Assembly (NCBI RefSeq): GCF_014268755.2
Contig: NZ_CP077093.1
Span: 1,228,001 to 1,292,000 of the forward strand
Reading direction: 5' to 3'
Length of the DNA: 64,000 nt
Source of the DNA: Pseudomonas vanderleydeniana
Lineage (GTDB): Bacteria > Pseudomonadota > Gammaproteobacteria > Pseudomonadales > Pseudomonadaceae
In this document: piece by piece, positions 28,681 through 37,509 of the stretch
How positions within the stretch are numbered: the stretch's first letter is position 1
How the letters are laid out: every line of letters starts with the position of its first letter
Made by a program: the position numbers and the translations under genes
Notes under the pieces: generated by a model
Database searches by the model: none
Told to the model about the DNA's origin: nothing
Seen by the model: the letters and a program-made list of their open reading frames with translations, nothing else

Positions 28681-28713
28681 TTCTAGCTCCTTGATATGTC
28701 ATCGTTTTGTTCA

Positions 28714-28741
28714 ATTTAACTGTATATTTGTACAGTTAAAT
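28714..28741 (-). promoter_or_regulatory. LexA (SOS) box, inside an 11-bp perfect inverted repeat
   Basis: The core at 28720-28735 reads CTGTACAAATATACAG on the minus strand: CTG-N10-CAG, close to the Pseudomonas/E. coli LexA consensus. The symmetry extends outward to arms 28714-28724 and 28731-28741. It lies 40 bases upstream of the phospholipase start codon and just downstream of its -10 box. Confidence 0.8.
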
Positions 28742-28744
28742 CTG

Positions 28745-28772
28745 ATCATAGATGGAATAATTCCTACGTCAA
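28745..28772 (-). promoter_or_regulatory. Sigma70-like promoter of the phospholipase cassette
   Basis: On the minus strand TTGACG (28772-28767) and TATGAT (28750-28745) are spaced by 16 bp. Predicted start of transcription is near 28738-28740, inside the LexA box, the textbook geometry for LexA repression. Confidence 0.7.
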
Positions 28773-28797
28773 GGACTGAAAAGTCTGTGAGATCGCC

Positions 28798-28850
28798 TGA
28801 CCGATAGCAGTTGACCTTTATAATTTAAGTTGTACGATGACGTACGACTT
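28798..28850 (+). promoter_or_regulatory. kdgD promoter and GntR-type operator
   Basis: CTGACC (28798-28803) and TATAAT (28819-28824), 15 bp apart, form a weak -35/good -10. An imperfect palindrome with arms AAGTTGTACG (28827-28836) and CGTACGACTT (28841-28850) covers the predicted transcription start. Half of it recurs upstream of the gntR gene. Confidence 0.6.
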
Positions 28851-28904
28851 GGCGATGCCGTCGCGTCGTTTTCATCACAACGTGCTTTCCAGGGTGTTCG
28901 AAGA

Positions 28905-29816
28905 ATGAATCCACAAGAACTGAAGTCCATCCTCTCCTCCGGACTGCTGTCTTTCCCGGTTACCGATTTCAATGCCCAGGGCGACTTCCATCGCGCTGGC
29001 TATATCAAGCGCCTGGAATGGCTGGCGCCGTACGGTGCAACGGCCCTGTTCGCTGCGGGCGGTACCGGTGAGTTCTTCTCCCTGGCGGCCAGTGAATACT
29101 CCGAAGTGGTGAAAACCGCGGTCGACACCTGCTCGGGCAGCGTACCGATCCTCGCCGGTGTCGGTGGCTCCACCCGCCAGGCCATCGAATATGCACAGGA
29201 AGCCGAGCGCCTGGGCGCCAAGGGCCTGCTGCTGCTGCCGCACTACCTGACCGAAGCCAGCCAGGACGGCGTGGCCGCCCACGTCGAGGCCGTGTGCAAA
29301 TCGGTGAAAATCGGCGTGGTGGTGTACAACCGCAACGTCTGCCGCCTGAACGCCGACCTGCTGGAAAAGCTGGCCGAGCGCTGCCCTAACCTGATCGGCT
29401 ACAAGGATGGCCTGGGTGATATCGAGCTGATGGTGTCGATTCGTCGCCGCCTGGGTGATCGTTTCAGCTACCTGGGCGGCCTGCCGACCGCTGAAGTCTA
29501 TGCGGCGGCCTACAAGGCCCTGGGCGTACCGGTCTACTCGTCGGCGGTGTTCAACTTCATCCCGAAAACCGCGATGGACTTCTACAACGCCATTGCCCGC
29601 GATGACCATGCCACCGTCAGCAAGATCATCGATGACTTCTTCCTGCCGTACCTGGACATCCGTAACCGCAAGGCCGGCTATGCCGTGAGCATCGTCAAGG
29701 CCGGTGCGAAGATCGCCGGCTACGACGCAGGCCCGGTGCGTACCCCGCTGACCGACCTGACCGCGCAGGAGTACGAGGCCCTGGCCGCCCTGATCGACAA
29801 GCAGGGCGCCCAGTAA
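28905..29816 (+). CDS. kdgD: 5-dehydro-4-deoxyglucarate dehydratase
   Basis: 303 residues, the exact family length, starting at ATG 28905 ([10 protein letters not shown]). It belongs to the DHDPS/NAL TIM-barrel family: Schiff-base lysine K167 in GYKDGLGD, Y141 in [15 protein letters not shown] near the N-terminus. It dehydrates and decarboxylates 5-keto-4-deoxyglucarate to 2-oxoglutarate semialdehyde in glucarate/galactarate breakdown. The other pathway genes are not in this window, so kdgD stands alone here with its presumed regulator upstream. Confidence 0.93.
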   Translation: MNPQELKSILSSGLLSFPVTDFNAQGDFHRAGYIKRLEWLAPYGATALFAAGGTGEFFSLAASEYSEVVKTAVDTCSGSVPILAGVGGSTRQAIEYAQEAERLGAKGLLLLPHYLTEASQDGVAAHVEAVCKSVKIGVVVYNRNVCRLNADLLEKLAERCPNLIGYKDGLGDIELMVSIRRRLGDRFSYLGGLPTAEVYAAAYKALGVPVYSSAVFNFIPKTAMDFYNAIARDDHATVSKIIDDFFLPYLDIRNRKAGYAVSIVKAGAKIAGYDAGPVRTPLTDLTAQEYEALAALIDKQGAQ

Positions 29817-29829
29817 CCGGCCCGGCCAG

Positions 29830-29858
29830 CCAGGGCCGTGCATCGCGCACGGCCCTGG
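29830..29858. terminator. Shared hairpin between converging kdgD and glsA
   Basis: A perfect 12-bp inverted repeat (29830-29841 with 29847-29858, CCAGGGCCGTGC arm) lies in the 43-bp gap between two converging stops. It lacks a long T-run, so strength is uncertain. Confidence 0.65.
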
Positions 29859-29859
29859 A

Positions 29860-30768
29860 TCAGAACACCGACCAGCCGATCCGCTGGCTCAGCAGTTCCA
29901 GTGCCGCCATCCCCACCAGCGAGTTGCCGGCGCTGTTCAGCTCGGGCGACCACACGCAGATGGTGAACCGTCCCGGGACCACCGCGACAATCCCGCCCCC
30001 CACGCCGCTCTTGCCCGGCAGGCCGACCCGGTAGGCAAAATTGCCGGCCTCATCGTACAACCCGCTGGTCGCCATGATCGAGTTGACCTGCTGCGTCTGG
30101 CGCGGTGTCAGGACCTGCTCGCCGCTGTGCTTGCAGAAGCCGTCGTTGGCCAGGAAGCCGAAGGCGCGGGCCAGGTCGATGCAATTCATGCGCAGGGCGC
30201 AATGGCTGAAATAGCTGCGCAGCACCGTCTCCACATCGTTGTGAAAGTTGCCGAACGACTGCATCAGGTAGGCCATTGCCGCGTTACGGGCGCGATGCTG
30301 GTATTCCGAATCGGCGACCTTGCCGTCGACCATCACCTGCATGTTGCCGGACAGGCGTCGCACGAAGTCGCGCATCGACAGGGTCGGGGCGGCGAAGCGC
30401 GACTGGTTGATGTCGCAGATCACCAGGGCCCCGGCATTGATGAAGGGGTTGCGCGGACGTCCGCGTTCGAACTCCAGCTGCACCAGCGAGTTGAACGGTT
30501 GGCCGGACGGTTCGTGACCCAGGCGCTCCCAGATCGCTTCGCCGGAGTGGTTGATCGCCTGGACCAGGCTGAACACCTTGGAAATACTCTGGATCGAGAA
30601 GGGCGTCTGCGCATCGCCGGCGTAGTACAGCTCGCCGTCGTTGCCGTAGACGGCGACGCCCAATTGGTTGGCCGGCACATCGGCCAGCGCCGGGATGTAA
30701 TTGGCCACCTTGCCCTGGCCGATCAGGGGACGCACTTCATCGAGGATTTCGTTCAACAGCGCTTGCAT
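29860..30768 (-). CDS. glsA: Glutaminase
   Basis: 302 residues, the usual length of bacterial serine-type glutaminases. It hydrolyses glutamine to glutamate and ammonia. The beta-lactamase-like fold shows the catalytic S61-x-x-K64 in [14 protein letters not shown], and the Tyr/Ser motifs in the C-terminal [13 protein letters not shown] start at ATG 30768 (MQALLNEIL). The frame runs to 31383, but the extension is antisense to the next gene. Confidence 0.93.
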   Translation of the reverse strand: MQALLNEILDEVRPLIGQGKVANYIPALADVPANQLGVAVYGNDGELYYAGDAQTPFSIQSISKVFSLVQAINHSGEAIWERLGHEPSGQPFNSLVQLEFERGRPRNPFINAGALVICDINQSRFAAPTLSMRDFVRRLSGNMQVMVDGKVADSEYQHRARNAAMAYLMQSFGNFHNDVETVLRSYFSHCALRMNCIDLARAFGFLANDGFCKHSGEQVLTPRQTQQVNSIMATSGLYDEAGNFAYRVGLPGKSGVGGGIVAVVPGRFTICVWSPELNSAGNSLVGMAALELLSQRIGWSVF

Positions 30769-30912
30769 GCTCGGGCTCGCAGTCACTTCCCGCGGGGTTG
30801 CGGGACTACAAGCAGCTAGACGCCCGGCGCAGGCTTTGGAGCACAGTCTTTGTTGCCGAGCAAGCGCCTTGCTCTGTGCTAGAGTGCCCTGCCAAGCGCC
30901 CTGGAGCCTGCC

Positions 30913-31407
30913 ATGCCCGTTTCGATCCGCCATGCCGCGACATTGTTGATGTTCGCCGGACTGCCCCTGACCGTCGATGCCGCGCCGAGCCCGCCCCTGC
31001 ACGCGCAGTACCTGCCGCCGGATGACCTGTCGCTGCGCAGCGCCGAGCCCGAGCAGCAACAGCTGCTGCAGGTCACCGAGTATTCGGTGGTGATCGGCAG
31101 CCAGCGCCAGTCCAACCAGCAGCCGATCCCGGTGACCTCGCCGCTGCTGGTGCGCCTCAAGGGCAAGCCGCTGAGTAAGGGGGCCACCGTCAGCCAGGTG
31201 CTGATCAGCTTCGACGGCGAGAGCAAGAGCCTGAAAAAGCCGATGTTCGACGAGGCGAGCAAGACCCTCAACCTGTATTACCCGCTGACCCAGTACCGGG
31301 TGGTCATGGACCTTTTGCGTAACGATACGGTGTACTGCCAGTTCCTGAGCTACGCCAACGGTCATATCTGGGCCGACCTGCATACCGGATCAGTTCGTAC
31401 TCGTTGA
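30913..31407 (+). CDS. Exported protein of unknown function
   Basis: 164 residues with a probable signal peptide (residues 1-23, ending DAA). The mature part is rich in Gln, Leu and Pro, with one Cys near the C-terminus ([21 protein letters not shown]). No known domain recognised. Divergent from glsA and 62 bases before the next small gene on the same strand. It looks like a conserved Pseudomonas neighbour of glutaminase. Confidence 0.75.
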   Translation: MPVSIRHAATLLMFAGLPLTVDAAPSPPLHAQYLPPDDLSLRSAEPEQQQLLQVTEYSVVIGSQRQSNQQPIPVTSPLLVRLKGKPLSKGATVSQVLISFDGESKSLKKPMFDEASKTLNLYYPLTQYRVVMDLLRNDTVYCQFLSYANGHIWADLHTGSVRTR

Positions 31408-31469
31408 GACCGGAGCAGATGCGGGGGTAAACTGCCCGCCCCGTGTAATATCTGTGGCTGGAGCCGGTA

Positions 31470-31757
31470 ATGCGCAAAGACAAGAAACAGGTGATTGGTG
31501 ACGAGATCGGCGATGCGCAGATCAAGTTGTTCCTCGACTTCGAACCGGCCGATGCGACTTCGCCGTCCCTGCACAAGCTGATCAAGGCCTACCGCGGCCT
31601 GCGCATCGATGATTTCGAGCGTTTCCTGGTGTTCTTCAAGGAAGCCGGCTACGACCTCGACGGCAAGGACGAGCATGGCCAGGACTTCGTCGCCCTGATC
31701 CAGGACCAGCGCAACGCGCCGGACTACATCGAGCTGATCAACAACGCTCGCGGCTGA
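31470..31757 (+). CDS. Small conserved cytoplasmic protein (PA4642-like)
   Basis: 95 residues, acidic, no signal or membrane segment. The body IGDEIGDAQIKLFLDFEPADATSPSLHKL and YRGLRIDDFERFLVFFKEAGYDLDG is predicted mixed alpha. I recall this as a Pseudomonas family of unknown function found beside mqo, as here. It ends at the terminator shared with mqo. Confidence 0.75.
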   Translation: MRKDKKQVIGDEIGDAQIKLFLDFEPADATSPSLHKLIKAYRGLRIDDFERFLVFFKEAGYDLDGKDEHGQDFVALIQDQRNAPDYIELINNARG

Positions 31758-31770
31758 GTTTTCCACAGCC

Positions 31771-31815
31771 GAAAAAAAACGCCCCGGACCTCAACAGGCC
31801 GGGGCGTTTTTCATG
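31771..31815. terminator. Bidirectional terminator between the small gene and mqo
   Basis: The stem CGCCCCGG/CCGGGGCG is flanked by A8 on the left and T5 on the right, between converging stop codons. It serves both strands. Confidence 0.9.
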
Positions 31816-31826
31816 CTGCGAAGACC

Positions 31827-33335
31827 TCAGGCGTAGCTTTCGGTCTCGCTGCTCGGCTCCACCAGCTCCAGGCTGATGTTGTTCTGGGCATTGATCTGGC
31901 GATACAGCGCCGCATCGGTAGCCAGGGCCTTCTCCCGTGCCGGGAAGATTTCCTGGAGCTTGGCGGCCCACTCACCCTTGGCCTTGTCGGCGAAGCAGCG
32001 TTCGATCAGTTCCAGCATGATCGAGACGGTCACCGAGGCACCTGGCGAGGCGCCGAGCAGGGCGGCCAGCGAGCCGTCGCCGGCTGCAACCAGTTCGGTA
32101 CCGAACTGCAGCACGCCCCCCTTTTTCGGGTCCTTCTTGATGATCTGCACCCGCTGGCCGGCCACTTCCAGGCGCCAGTCCTCGGCTTTCGCCTCAGGGT
32201 AGAAGCGGCGCAGGGAGTCCAGGCGCTGTTCCATCGACTGGCGCACTTCGCTGATCAGGTACTTGGTCAGGTCCATGTTGTCCCGGGCCACGGCCAGCAT
32301 CGGGCCGATGTTGCCGGCACGGATCGAGCCCGGCAGGTCGAACAGCGAACCGTGCTTGAGGAACTTGGTGGTGAAGCCGGCGTAGGGTCCGAACAGCAGG
32401 GACTTCTTGCCATCGACCACGCGGGTGTCCAGGTGCGGCACGGACATCGGTGGCGAGCCCACGGCCGCCTGGCTGTAGACCTTGGCCTGGTGATGCTTGA
32501 CCACTTCCGGGTTGTCGCAACGCAGCCACTGGCCGCTGACCGGGAAGCCGCCGAAGCCCTTGCCTTCCTCGATACCCGAAGCCTGCAGCAGGGGCAATGC
32601 AGCGCCACCGGCACCGAGGAAGACGAACTTGGCGTCGACTTCACGGCTGCTGCCGCTGTTCACGTCCTTGATGCTCACGGTCCAGCCGTTGCCATTACGC
32701 TTGAGGCCGGTCACGCGCTTGCAGTACTTGACCTGGGTGCCCGGGGCGCTGGTCAGGTGGTTGAGCAACTGGTTGGTCAGCGCGCCGAAGTTCACGTCGG
32801 TGCCCTTGAGCACGCGGGTCGCGGCGATCGGCTGGTCGACCGGACGGCCCGGCATCATCAATGGCATCCATTCGGCCATCTTCGCCCGGTCTTCGGTGTA
32901 TTCCATCTCGGCGAAGGCGTGGTGCTGGTGCAGCACCTCGAAACGCTTCTTCAGGAAGCCGATGTCCTTCTCGCCCTGGACGAAGCTCAGGTGCGGCACC
33001 GGGCTGATGAACGACTTGCACGAGCCGAAGGTGTCTTTCTTGGCCAGGTAGGCCCAGAACTGCTTGGACACCTCGAACTGGCTGTTGATGTGCACGGCTT
33101 TCTTGATGTCGACGGAACCGTCGGCAGCCTGTGGCGTGTAGTTCAGCTCGCACAGCCCGGCGTGGCCGGTCCCGGCGTTGTTCCACGGGTTGGAACTCTC
33201 GGCGGCACCGGAGTCCATCAGCTCGACGACTTCCAGCTTGATCGCGGGGTCGAGCTCCTTGAGCAGCACCGCGAGGGTCGCACTCATGATGCCAGCCCCA
33301 ACCAGGACCACATCAACTGCTTCGTTATGCGCCAT
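31827..33335 (-). CDS. mqo: Malate:quinone oxidoreductase
   Basis: 502 residues. The N-terminal FAD-binding [18 protein letters not shown], the [20 protein letters not shown] segment and the C-terminal [21 protein letters not shown] are diagnostic of MqoB-type enzymes. It oxidises malate to oxaloacetate and passes electrons to quinone at the inner membrane, replacing or supplementing malate dehydrogenase in the TCA cycle. A 728-bp region without a clear gene lies upstream. Confidence 0.95.
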   Translation of the reverse strand: MAHNEAVDVVLVGAGIMSATLAVLLKELDPAIKLEVVELMDSGAAESSNPWNNAGTGHAGLCELNYTPQAADGSVDIKKAVHINSQFEVSKQFWAYLAKKDTFGSCKSFISPVPHLSFVQGEKDIGFLKKRFEVLHQHHAFAEMEYTEDRAKMAEWMPLMMPGRPVDQPIAATRVLKGTDVNFGALTNQLLNHLTSAPGTQVKYCKRVTGLKRNGNGWTVSIKDVNSGSSREVDAKFVFLGAGGAALPLLQASGIEEGKGFGGFPVSGQWLRCDNPEVVKHHQAKVYSQAAVGSPPMSVPHLDTRVVDGKKSLLFGPYAGFTTKFLKHGSLFDLPGSIRAGNIGPMLAVARDNMDLTKYLISEVRQSMEQRLDSLRRFYPEAKAEDWRLEVAGQRVQIIKKDPKKGGVLQFGTELVAAGDGSLAALLGASPGASVTVSIMLELIERCFADKAKGEWAAKLQEIFPAREKALATDAALYRQINAQNNISLELVEPSSETESYA

Positions 33336-34063
33336 TAACGCGTCTCCAAAATCTGCAGCACCACATTGACGGCATGGCCGCCAGGAATTGACAGGGCAAC
33401 TTCAGCCCGGTGTCACTCATGGCCAGGTTCGCCATGTCCGATTTTTCGCAATTCTTTGCAACTTCAGCGGACGCTGTCGGTGGGCTTGAGGTGCGTATGA
33501 ACGCATTTCAGGCAACCTCCGGCAATTCGACTTATGGTCGAGGGCATCCGTTCGTGCAACCAAATCCGTAGTCGGACAGGCTCAAGCCCCTGCCTGGGAA
33601 TATCGGGTCCTGTTTGATCGAGTCGCTAGCGACGTTGATGGTGCATTTCCAGAGGCAAAACTTTTCATTTGCTCGCCACACTCTCGTGAAGTAGTGAATA
33701 CCCGTTTTTTCACGCTCTTTTGAAGACGTGAACCTCAAAAAAGGGCTGCCGCGGCCTATCACCGGGCCCGCGAAGCAAATGCCGGCCTGAAAGGGGCTGG
33801 CGTACGGGCAAACAGCTCAGTGAACGAGCACAAAGGCAGCTCTGGCAGATTCGGTAAAACGGTGGGTTGCAGGTGCAGCAGCAAGCACGCCGACTTCACT
33901 CGATCTGTGTGGGCGGCTCTCTGTGGGCGGTGCGGGGGACCAATGCAGGTGCATCGGCGGTACTGCGAGGCCCGATCAGGAGACGTCCTTATAATCGGGG
34001 GGAGATTGTAACCAAGAAATGCGCAGAAATGACCCTGTTGAATGACTTTTATTAGCCATCTGG
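33336..34063. other. 728-bp intergenic region upstream of mqo, no gene supported
   Basis: Should hold the mqo promoter (minus strand). It is somewhat richer in A/T than its flanks around 33650-33740. A perfect TATAAT sits at 33990-33995 on the plus strand, followed by GGGGGGAG, with no convincing reading frame behind it. It may start a small RNA. Several short frames here lack ribosome sites and family resemblance. Confidence 0.45.
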
Positions 34064-34300
34064 TCAGATGGTCAACGGCAGGGCCCGCCGCGAGTGCTGC
34101 GTGCGGGGGCTGACACGGGCACTGGCAGGCAGTGGCTGGTGCATCCAGGCCAGGCGGATTTCCTCGACTTCGACCCAGCCGTCACCCGACGGAGGCAGGT
34201 CGCACTGCTTGAAGGCCTGGCAGCGGCCGTCGGCGCCGAGCCGGGCGAAGCTGCGCTTGGGCTTGCGGGGGAAGAACAGCTGCCAGAGGAATTCCATCAT
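34064..34300 (-). CDS. Small basic conserved hypothetical protein
   Basis: 78 residues, beginning MMEFLWQLFFPRKPKRSFARLGADG. A short hydrophobic/basic N-terminus is followed by GRCQAFKQCDLPPSGDGWVEVEEIRLAWMHQPLPASARV, which looks like a genuine conserved segment. I believe similar proteins are widespread in Pseudomonas. GTG 34303, ATG 34300 and ATG 34297 are all possible starts, and the ribosome site is weak. Function unknown. Confidence 0.6.
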   Translation of the reverse strand: MMEFLWQLFFPRKPKRSFARLGADGRCQAFKQCDLPPSGDGWVEVEEIRLAWMHQPLPASARVSPRTQHSRRALPLTI

Positions 34301-34454
34301 CACGTTACCGGTTGTCCCGTTATGGTTGTGATGCTGGGGGAGGGCGGTTACGTGCTCGTGTAAGGACGGTGAATTAAATGTGACACGAGCGCCCGGGATG
34401 CCCTGTCCGGGCGCGTTGCGGGGCGATGTCTGGTTAGCGGCGCACGTGCGCGGC

Positions 34455-34460
34455 TATACT
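34455..34460 (+). promoter_or_regulatory. -10 box for the YajG-like lipoprotein gene
   Basis: TATACT, 38 bases before the start codon. Upstream, the stem GCGCCCGG/CCGGGCGC (34389-34396 with 34407-34414) may end transcription from further left. Confidence 0.4.
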
Positions 34461-34497
34461 GACGGCCTGATTGTGCCTAGTCCTTGGAGAGATGCGC

Positions 34498-35082
34498 ATG
34501 TTGCAACGCCTGTTGTTCGGTTTGATCACTGTGACCAGCCTGACCCTGGTCGGCTGTGCCAACAGTCCTCAGCAGCTTAGCCCGCAACCCACGCTCACTA
34601 CCCAGCTCGCCCCGGTGGGACATGGTCAGCAAGTGGTCGTTAGGGTGGTCGACGGTCGTCGCTCGCCGGTACTGGGGACCCGTGGTGGCCTCTACCCTGA
34701 AACCAGCGCCATTACCGTCCAGGGCGCCGACCTGGTGCCAAGGCTGCAGGCCCAGGCCGAAGCCGCTGTCCGTCTGCTGGGCTTCACCCCGACGCCGAAT
34801 GCGATGAACGCCCCGACCCTGACGGTGACCCTGTCGGACCTGACCTACCAGTCGCCGAAGGACACCACCTACGTGACCGAGGCCACCATCGGTGCGAACT
34901 TCCGTTCCGACGTGACCAACGCCAACCAGCGCTACAGCGGCCAGTACGGCGCATCGCTGAACCAGCGCTTCGGCATGGCGCCGAACGAGCAGACCAACAC
35001 CAAGCTGATCAGCGACGTGCTGAGCGACGCGTTGACCCGGGTCTTCAAGGACCCGAGCATCGGTCGCCTGCTGAGCCAGTAA
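34498..35082 (+). CDS. YajG-family outer-membrane lipoprotein
   Basis: 194 residues from ATG 34498. GGAGAG lies seven bases upstream, whereas the ATG six bases earlier is too close to it. A lipoprotein signal ends in LTLVGC, giving lipidated C20. The mature part has the YajG-type VVVRVVDGRRSP...LGTRGG and ANFRSDVTNANQRYSGQYGASLNQRF segments. Serine after N at the lipid site predicts outer-membrane sorting. Function is poorly known. It is monocistronic with its own terminator. Confidence 0.85.
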   Translation: MLQRLLFGLITVTSLTLVGCANSPQQLSPQPTLTTQLAPVGHGQQVVVRVVDGRRSPVLGTRGGLYPETSAITVQGADLVPRLQAQAEAAVRLLGFTPTPNAMNAPTLTVTLSDLTYQSPKDTTYVTEATIGANFRSDVTNANQRYSGQYGASLNQRFGMAPNEQTNTKLISDVLSDALTRVFKDPSIGRLLSQ

Positions 35083-35096
35083 CCTGGTGCGGTAAC

Positions 35097-35130
35097 GAAA
35101 AAGCCCGGCTGTCGAAGCCGGGCTTTTTAT
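35097..35130. terminator. Intrinsic terminator after the lipoprotein gene
   Basis: AAAAAGCCCGGCT is followed by its inverted repeat and TTTTT. It is bidirectional and also serves the small minus-strand gene that ends at 35159. Confidence 0.9.
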
Positions 35131-35158
35131 TGCGTGTCTGGTCATGGCCTGCCGTTCG

Positions 35159-35365
35159 TCAGGCGGCTTCGATATGAAAGTCCAGCAGGCTTACACCGGT
35201 CGTCAGGTCGGCTTCCGGCAGGTCGGCATGCTGATGGCCACCGAGGGCGCAATAGACCAGCCAGTGGCGGTCCTGGACGTTGAACGACATGGCGTCGACC
35301 AGGGCTTCCTGTTCCTCGCTGGGAGCGATCAGGTACAGGCGATCCTGGTTGTTGGCGTGCAGCAT
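35159..35365 (-). CDS. Small conserved hypothetical protein
   Basis: 68 residues, MLHANNQDRLYLIAPSEEQEALVDAMSF..., with no signal peptide. The start ATG 35365 has GGAG six bases upstream. Acidic and compact, with HWLVYCALGGHQHADLPEA in the middle. No family assigned. It converges on the lipoprotein gene and shares its terminator. Confidence 0.7.
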   Translation of the reverse strand: MLHANNQDRLYLIAPSEEQEALVDAMSFNVQDRHWLVYCALGGHQHADLPEADLTTGVSLLDFHIEAA

Positions 35366-35564
35366 GACAAGCTCCGTGAATAATCGAGGGCGACAGGGTG
35401 GCCTGTTAAGGTGACGTTCAGGTGACAGCGCAAATTAATCCGTAAATTGTATGAAGCCGGACACAGGAAACTGTAACGCACGGGTGTTCCCATACCTGAG
35501 TGCGCGGCGACGGCTACCCGCCGTTTGTCGGGTGTTCGTAAAGGCGCGGGTTACCTGAGGGTTC

Positions 35565-35855
35565 ATGATGTCGTTGCAACTGATCTGGAGCGCATTCGCC
35601 GGTCATCCGGCCAAGTGGCTCAACCTGTTTGCCTTGCTGGTGGCCTGTCCGGGGGCGTGGCTGTTGCAGCTCACACGCCGCCGCGAGCAGCGGGCGCTGG
35701 AACAGCTGGAGATGCAGAGTGAAGGGCGGTCGATCGATCAGCCGCTGCTGTTGCTCGACTCACGGGTGGTGCGAGCGAACCGGTTCTTCTACCGGTTCGG
35801 CTTCGCGTGCCTGGCGGTGGCGCTGCTGGTGTCCTGGATCAGCACCCGGTTGTAG
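35565..35855 (+). CDS. Small inner-membrane protein
   Basis: 96 residues with two hydrophobic spans (about 13-35 and 76-93) around a short charged loop (RRREQRALEQLEMQSEGRSIDQ). Start ATG 35565 follows GAGG. It is probably a two-span inner-membrane protein of unknown role. It is a single gene followed by a REP element. Confidence 0.65.
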   Translation: MMSLQLIWSAFAGHPAKWLNLFALLVACPGAWLLQLTRRREQRALEQLEMQSEGRSIDQPLLLLDSRVVRANRFFYRFGFACLAVALLVSWISTRL

Positions 35856-35942
35856 AGCCTACCCTTGCCTGGGCATGGCTTTCCGGTGAATGGCCACCTT
35901 TGGCCAATTGTCGGAGTACCGCCTGCAGCCAACCGGCTGGCC

Positions 35943-35990
35943 TGTGGGAGCGGGCTTGCCCGCGAATAGGCCGGCAAGCCCTGCCACCAC
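35943..35990. repeat. REP element
   Basis: TGTGGGAGCGGGCTTGCCCG is the standard Pseudomonas REP core. A degenerate second half (GGCAAGCCCTGCCACC) follows before the stop of the acyltransferase gene. Confidence 0.8.
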
Positions 35991-36005
35991 TGTGGGACTA
36001 CGCCA

Positions 36006-37169
36006 TTACAGCGGCAGCCCGGCCTTCACCCGGTACTGGTTGCGAACCGGGGTTGCATATTGCTGCACCAGATACGGTTGGTGCTCGGCCGGGCAGGCGT
36101 CCAGGCGGCTCTGCCATTGCTCCTGGGCCTTGCCCAGTTCCTCGGCCGGGAACAGTTCGGCGGCCTTTGGCACCTGCAGTTGCGGATCGGCTTCGCTCCA
36201 TTGCGCGTAGGCCAGGTAGTGCACCGGGAACAGCCGGTAGCCGCCGAGGATCTGCCGGTCCATTTCCTGTGCCAGTACCTTGGTGTCCTCGAAGACCCCG
36301 CTCAGCGGCGCGGCAAAGTTCACATGCACCCGGCCCTTGTAGCCGGTGATGCCCTTGGCAATGCTCACGTCATCCTCGCCCGGTGCCTTGCTGTAGCTGC
36401 CGGTGGTCGCGCGGATGTACAGCTCGCGGGCCTTGGCCAGGTCGCAGGGGTCGTATTCGTAGCTGATCGACACCGGGGTGAGGTTCAGCGACTGGATGAC
36501 CTCGGCGAACGGCTCGTCCTTGCGGCTCATGTGGAACATTTTCAGGATGGCCGATTCGGTGCGGTCGTCACCGTCCTTGGCCCGGCCTTCGGCCTGGGCG
36601 ATCCAGATCGACTGGCAGTCGTTGCGGATCGAGTGGTTGATATAGGCCGACAGCAACTGGTAGGCCGCCATCTTTTCCCGCCGCCCGCTGATCGAGCGGT
36701 GCACGATGAAACTCTTGTTCAGGCGCATCAGGTCGCTGACGAACGGCTTCTGCAGCAGGTTGTCGCCGATGGCGATGCGCGGCGTCGGCAGGCCGGCGTG
36801 GTAGACGGCGTAGTTGACGAAGGCCGGGTCCATCACGATGTCACGGTGGTTGGCCAGGAACAGGTAGGCGGTGCCGGACTTGAACTGCTCGACGCCGGTA
36901 TAGGTCACGCCGTCGGTGGCCCGCTCGATGGTGTTGTCGACGTAGACCTCGATCTTGTCCTGCAGGGTCGCCACGCATTTCACGTCGGCGAACTCACGGC
37001 GCAACCGGTAGGCGATCAGCGGCCTGAGCAGCCAGCCGAAGGCGCCGACCAGGCGCGGGAAACGGAAGTGCGTGAGAATATCCAGAAACGCCTTGTCGCC
37101 GAGCAGCCGGGCCAGCACGGCTGGCACCTCGGAGTCGTCGTAGGGTCGGATGGCATCGAATTCGCCCAT
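36006..37169 (-). CDS. PlsC-like glycerophospholipid acyltransferase
   Basis: 387 residues from ATG 37169 (MGEFDAIRPYDD). Another ATG directly upstream at 37172 is possible. The catalytic HxxxxD motif is NHRDIVMD, with downstream blocks DNLLQKPF, FIVHRS and WIAQAEGRAKDG for glycerol-phosphate binding. It probably transfers an acyl chain to a lysophospholipid or related acceptor at the membrane. It is longer than PlsC because of N- and C-terminal helical parts. It stands alone. Confidence 0.8.
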   Translation of the reverse strand: MGEFDAIRPYDDSEVPAVLARLLGDKAFLDILTHFRFPRLVGAFGWLLRPLIAYRLRREFADVKCVATLQDKIEVYVDNTIERATDGVTYTGVEQFKSGTAYLFLANHRDIVMDPAFVNYAVYHAGLPTPRIAIGDNLLQKPFVSDLMRLNKSFIVHRSISGRREKMAAYQLLSAYINHSIRNDCQSIWIAQAEGRAKDGDDRTESAILKMFHMSRKDEPFAEVIQSLNLTPVSISYEYDPCDLAKARELYIRATTGSYSKAPGEDDVSIAKGITGYKGRVHVNFAAPLSGVFEDTKVLAQEMDRQILGGYRLFPVHYLAYAQWSEADPQLQVPKAAELFPAEELGKAQEQWQSRLDACPAEHQPYLVQQYATPVRNQYRVKAGLPL

Positions 37170-37314
37170 CATGCTCTCTTGTTGGAAACGGCTAGGGTAA
37201 GTAGAGGGTTGAGTGATAAATAACAAAGCCCGATTGGAAAAATAAGGCTCGGACAAAAATCGGCCTTGCAAATAGACCGGCAATTATACGCACAAGTCAC
37301 CTTCGGAGGCCGCG

Positions 37315-37497
37315 ATGCTGGAAACTGAGTACTACTCATGCCCCTACTGTGGTGAAGAGTCCGAGGCCGTGCTGGATCTTTCCGGCGGCGACCAGACCTA
37401 TATCGAGGACTGTCCGGTGTGTTGTCGACCGATCGTGTTCACCCTGCAGACCGACGGTCAGGAGTGGATGCTCGACGTGCACACGGAAAACGAGTGA
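37315..37497 (+). CDS. CPXCG-motif cysteine-rich zinc-ribbon protein
   Basis: 60 residues. CPYCG (C9, C12) and CPVCC (C33, C36, C37) form a four-to-five-cysteine metal site, and the acidic C-terminus contains EWMLDVHTE. This is the small CPXCG family of unknown function. It is followed 12 bases later by a DUF2007 gene, with which it is probably co-transcribed. Confidence 0.85.
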   Translation: MLETEYYSCPYCGEESEAVLDLSGGDQTYIEDCPVCCRPIVFTLQTDGQEWMLDVHTENE

Positions 37498-37509
37498 TGG
37501 GGCGTGTCT

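Noticed and set aside
30769..31383. N-terminal extension of glutaminase to 507 residues
   Set aside because: Antisense to the exported protein gene at 30913-31407. The 302-residue form matches the family length.
33532..33762. 76-codon frame in the region upstream of mqo
   Set aside because: No ribosome site, no recognisable motif and atypical composition for a real gene.
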